A program made the position numbers and the translations under genes. From the NCBI GenBank assembly GCA_947495795.1, contig CANMAI010000011.1, positions 1 to 64,000 on the forward strand: DNA of 64,000 bases. The letters run 5' to 3'. Positions within the stretch are counted from its first letter, which is position 1. Each line of letters starts with the position of its first letter. This document shows positions 62,548 to 64,000 of the stretch, one piece after another. This stretch comes from an uncultured Paracoccaceae bacterium. Its GTDB lineage: Bacteria > Pseudomonadota > Alphaproteobacteria > Rhodobacterales > Rhodobacteraceae. Under the pieces are notes generated by a model, which ran no database searches, was not told where the DNA came from, and worked only from the letters and a program-made list of their open reading frames with translations.

Positions 62548-63308
62548 GGCCGGGCCTGCCAGAGCCACCGCACATCCAGCCAGAACGACCAGATAACCGC
62601 TGCGGCGGCAAAGACGACAATCGCATCCGAGAATGGCGTTTGGATCACTGGCAGCAGCACCGCGATGAGAGCAGAGATCTGGAGGACGCAAACAACCTTC
62701 CGGCTGAATCGCGGCGGCAGATCAGCTTTCAGCCAAGGCAAGGGGAACTGAGCGATCAGAAAGAGATAGCGCGGCAGGCCGAGGATGATCACATAGGCAC
62801 CAACACTCCCGCCGAAATAAGCATGAAACGCCAGCACAAGCGCCAGTACCGCATCCACCTCCATATCGAACGTCGCACCGAAATCCGAAACGTAACCTTC
62901 GCGCCGCGCAAGCCAGCCATCTACACCATCAAGCGCCAGCGCCACGGCAGCCACCCCAAAAACTGGCCACGGCCCCACGGATTGCGTCACAAGCCCGGCA
63001 ATAAGCGCCGAGACAAACATGAGGCGCAGAAGGGTAACAGCATTGCAAAATCCGATAGCAGGGTGCGGATAGCTCCGACGAAGGGCAAAAAGAGCCACCA
63101 AAAGAGCCAACCCGTAAAATCCGGTAGCGCCCAGCACCCCCGGCGTCACAATGCCACCCGTCAGCGCCCCGCCAAGCAGAACCACACCCACCAGCCCGAA
63201 AAGCCCCACGCTCAGAAACTGCGCTGCCGGGCTCTGGCGTGTGATCGGCCAGATCGAGAGGCGGCGTGTTGCATTTTCCGCGCCCGGGGTCTTATTCATT
63301 GGAACCAT
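62544..63308 (-). CDS. CDP-alcohol phosphatidyltransferase
   Basis: A 254-residue membrane protein. The active-site motif is complete: LDGVDGWLARREGYVSDFG then ATFDMEVD, matching D-x2-DG-x2-AR-x8-G-x3-D-x3-D. About six helices surround it. It joins a phospho-alcohol to another alcohol, making a phospholipid or a head group. As first gene of the leftward string, it probably makes the lipid that the following enzymes modify and move. An alternative start lies at 63299. Confidence 0.9.
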   Translation of the reverse strand: MVPMNKTPGAENATRRLSIWPITRQSPAAQFLSVGLFGLVGVVLLGGALTGGIVTPGVLGATGFYGLALLVALFALRRSYPHPAIGFCNAVTLLRLMFVSALIAGLVTQSVGPWPVFGVAAVALALDGVDGWLARREGYVSDFGATFDMEVDAVLALVLAFHAYFGGSVGAYVIILGLPRYLFLIAQFPLPWLKADLPPRFSRKVVCVLQISALIAVLLPVIQTPFSDAIVVFAAAAVIWSFWLDVRWLWQARP

Positions 63309-63412
63309 GTGCTGCTCGGAAAATTTGCCGCTACCCGCGCCAGCGTATCAAAACGCAAATGGACAGGGCAGCTTGTTGAACTTAGTATCTATTTATAGCG
63401 AGGGAGCAAAAA

Positions 63413-63970
63413 ATGACAATGCCAACACAGCCTTACAAGGCCCCGGCCCGGTGGCTCCACTGGTCGATGGCGCTGCTCATCCTCGCAATGATCCCGGCAG
63501 GCTTCATCATGATACAGGAGGGGCTGAGCCGCTCCCTCCAGAACAATCTCTTCGTGTTTCACAAGAACGTCGGCGTTCTTCTCCTTCTCCTCGTCGTATT
63601 GCGGCTGCTCTACCGCTGGCGCAACCCCGCCCCGCCCGAGCCTGCGCACCTTCCCGCATGGCAGGCCAAAATCGCAGGCCTCACCCATTTTGCGCTCTAC
63701 GGGCTTTTGGTCATTATGCCGATCGCGGGGTATATCCGTGTCAAGGCTGGCGGCTTCCCGATCGAATCTCTCGATGCGATGGGCATTCCGGCGCTCGTGC
63801 AAAAGTCCGAGGCTGTGGCAAATTTTGCCAAGGCCGTGCATTTTTACGGCGGTTGGGCTATCGCGGCACTGGCGGCGATGCATATCGGCGCCGCCCTCCA
63901 CCACGGTATCATCAAGCGTGATGGCGTTTTCTCACGTATGTGGCCCAAGGCCGGTGGGCAGGCCGAATAG
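63413..63970 (+). CDS. Cytochrome b561-family protein
   Basis: A 185-residue membrane protein of four helices. Heme-ligand histidines lie in RWLHWSMALL, VFHKNVGVLL, FYGGWAIAALAAMHIGAALH and HHGIIKRDGVF, the prokaryotic cytochrome b561 pattern. It probably moves electrons between quinol and a periplasmic partner. It is divergent from the lipid operon. Confidence 0.92.
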   Translation: MTMPTQPYKAPARWLHWSMALLILAMIPAGFIMIQEGLSRSLQNNLFVFHKNVGVLLLLLVVLRLLYRWRNPAPPEPAHLPAWQAKIAGLTHFALYGLLVIMPIAGYIRVKAGGFPIESLDAMGIPALVQKSEAVANFAKAVHFYGGWAIAALAAMHIGAALHHGIIKRDGVFSRMWPKAGGQAE

Positions 63971-64000
63971 GGCGTAGAGCGCCAGCCCTATAGCCCGCCG

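Overview
The window looks like a chromosomal segment of an alphaproteobacterium of the Rhodobacteraceae (Roseobacter-type). The reasons are its high-GC coding style, dense operons with ATGA/GTGA overlaps, a periplasmic formate dehydrogenase cluster with DUF3305/DUF3306/DUF6494/DUF6505 partners, a tungstate-binding protein, an HpsN-like dehydrogenase and CerR-type TetR regulators. The family assignment is an inference from gene content; no rRNA or housekeeping phylogenetic marker is present.

Region 1 (1-15,340) is accessory DNA. It holds two independent RND efflux systems, each with its own TetR-type repressor gene and a pair of 16-bp operators. Around them lie decayed genes (a DUF2461 remnant, a frameshifted exported protein), an IS110-family element, an IS3-family remnant that truncates an alpha/beta hydrolase, and a tRNA-Gly gene followed 137 bp later by a copy of its 3' half. 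That copy looks like an attachment-site scar of an integrated element.

Region 2 (15,340-30,100) is a formate dehydrogenase locus. It contains a tungstate-binding protein (TupA-like), a backward-facing group (DUF6505, LplA/BirA-like ligase, Mrp/ApbC ATPase, DUF6494), a cytochrome c fused to a shrunken TupA-like half domain, a 650-residue polyferredoxin, DUF3305, DUF3306, a TorD-type chaperone, a small Tat-signal protein, the Mo/W catalytic subunit (Cys, not Sec), the Fe-S beta subunit, the cytochrome b gamma subunit, a WD40-cytochrome c fusion and a 41-residue membrane peptide. Together they would load metal, mature the enzyme, export it by Tat and pass electrons from formate to quinone and/or c-type cytochromes.

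Region 3 (30,194-42,137) is metabolic: an ABC exporter, tRNA-Pro, a gluconolactonase / L-idonate dehydrogenase / gluconate 5-dehydrogenase / gluconokinase group around a divergent promoter, a fused E1 (alpha-beta) 2-oxoacid dehydrogenase, an envelope-stress-like trio (two PepSY-like exported proteins, one ending in 25 aspartates, plus a membrane-tethered LuxR regulator), and an HpsN-like dehydrogenase divergent from a LacI-family regulator with clear operators.

Region 4 (42,346-45,075) holds an ECF sigma factor, an anti-sigma factor convergent with it, a truncated duplicate of the anti-sigma N-terminus and a subtilisin-type lipoprotein.

Region 5 (45,282-53,090) is the most unusual part: a three-gene, translationally coupled mini biosynthetic cluster of an acyl/oxalyl-CoA-synthetase-like A-T didomain, a ThDP-dependent enzyme whose usual catalytic Glu is Gln, and an NRPS of C-A-T-TE with a helical repeat tail.

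Region 6 (53,277-64,000) has a VOC protein, a GFA protein and a long leftward run. That run comprises an FkbM methyltransferase, a GT4 glycosyltransferase, an NMT1-type ABC importer with a fused permease, an LPG-synthase-like flippase, a sulfatase-fold transferase and a CDP-alcohol phosphatidyltransferase. A rightward cytochrome b561 closes the window.
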